From assembly GCF_025118155.1 (NCBI RefSeq), contig NW_026251413.1:62001-126000 (forward strand): 64,000 nt of DNA, read 5' to 3'. Each line of letters begins with the position of its first letter. Within the stretch, counting starts at the first letter, position 1. Origin of the DNA: Cokeromyces recurvatus (lineage: Eukaryota; Mucoromycota; Mucoromycetes; Mucorales; Mucoraceae). This document shows positions 63,916 to 64,000 of the stretch, one piece after another. The translations under genes and the position numbers were made by a program. The notes under the pieces were generated by a model. The model was not told the origin of the DNA. It did not search any database and worked only from the letters and a program-made list of their open reading frames with translations.

Positions 63916-64000
63916 ACAATAGCTTATTCTTGATTTTAATATAGACAACGTAAAAAAGTATGATTTTGATTTTAATATTTATTACTAACAGGCTCTATTT
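63738..64000. other. Right edge: probable intron and poly(A)-rich DNA
   Basis: AT-rich sequence with a poly(A) tract at about 63869-63912. It probably contains introns or small exons of the minus-strand gene that enters from the right. Nothing more can be supported. Confidence 0.4.

Overview
This is nuclear DNA from a fungus, most likely an early-diverging mould of the order Mucorales. The sequence is very AT-rich. Genes carry short GT-AG introns (about 43-180 bp) that are often filled with A/T homopolymers. Gene content is fungal and eukaryotic (ADE1, PEX1, TPS2, SLU7, LIP2, a fungal DUF3020 protein), and the repetitive genes look like families I associate with Mucorales. The lineage call is inference. 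I see no rRNA, tRNA, CRISPR array or prokaryotic operon. Exon models were built by hand from splice sites; total coding length is a multiple of three for every gene below except the SAP-domain gene.

Layout. 1-2.1 kb: a broken repetitive gene on the minus strand (zinc knuckle, then fragments resembling the N-terminal half of Mucorales Fanzor/TnpB-like proteins), followed by a transposon-end remnant. 2.3-3.6 kb: ADE1 (SAICAR synthetase). 5.0-6.9 kb: Cdh1/Fizzy-related APC/C activator. 9.6-10.2 kb: small coiled-coil protein. 12.5-15.4 kb: CLIP-170-type microtubule plus-end protein. 15.7-17.3 kb (-): GDP-L-fucose synthase. 20.2-23.4 kb: TPS2-type trehalose-6-phosphate phosphatase. 24.0-27.0 kb: NKAP-like protein and SLU7, two neighbouring splicing factors. 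27.7-29.2 kb: SAP-domain protein with an apparent frameshift, overlapping tail-to-tail with LIP2 lipoyl(octanoyl) transferase (-). 30-34.2 kb: repeat-rich accessory region ending in a lineage-specific gene with a PD-(D/E)XK-like core. 36.5-38 kb (-): MEF2-type MADS-box factor. 38.5-42.7 kb (-): PEX1. 43.2-44.2 kb (-): bHLH-leucine-zipper factor. 45.3-46.5 kb: a TA-flanked element with long terminal inverted repeats. 46.8-49.2 kb: DUF3020 protein and an SR-type RNA-binding protein. 49.4-49.7 kb (-): Mrp10 mitoribosomal protein. 49.9-51.6 kb: broken Tc1/mariner element. 52.0-52.5 kb: near-perfect 218-bp duplication. 53.8-55.7 kb (-): second PD-(D/E)XK-like gene. 56.1-58.5 kb (-): UNC-45/She4 myosin chaperone. 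58.6-59.4 kb: CINP-like protein. 59.6-61.5 kb: protein with about ten Myb repeats and a presequence-like N-terminus. 61.5-63.5 kb (-): 6-phosphofructo-2-kinase whose bisphosphatase active-site histidine is cysteine. The right edge clips the last exon of an unidentified gene.

The conserved genes are independent housekeeping units: purine synthesis, cell cycle, microtubules, peroxisome import, lipoylation, splicing, trehalose and glycolytic control. Several are packed tail-to-tail with 2 bp between stop codons or a 9-bp overlap. The most novel material is in the accessory islands (0-2 kb, 30-34 kb, 45-46.5 kb, 49.8-56 kb). Two lineage-specific genes there share a nuclease-like core, and three loci share the same transposon end.
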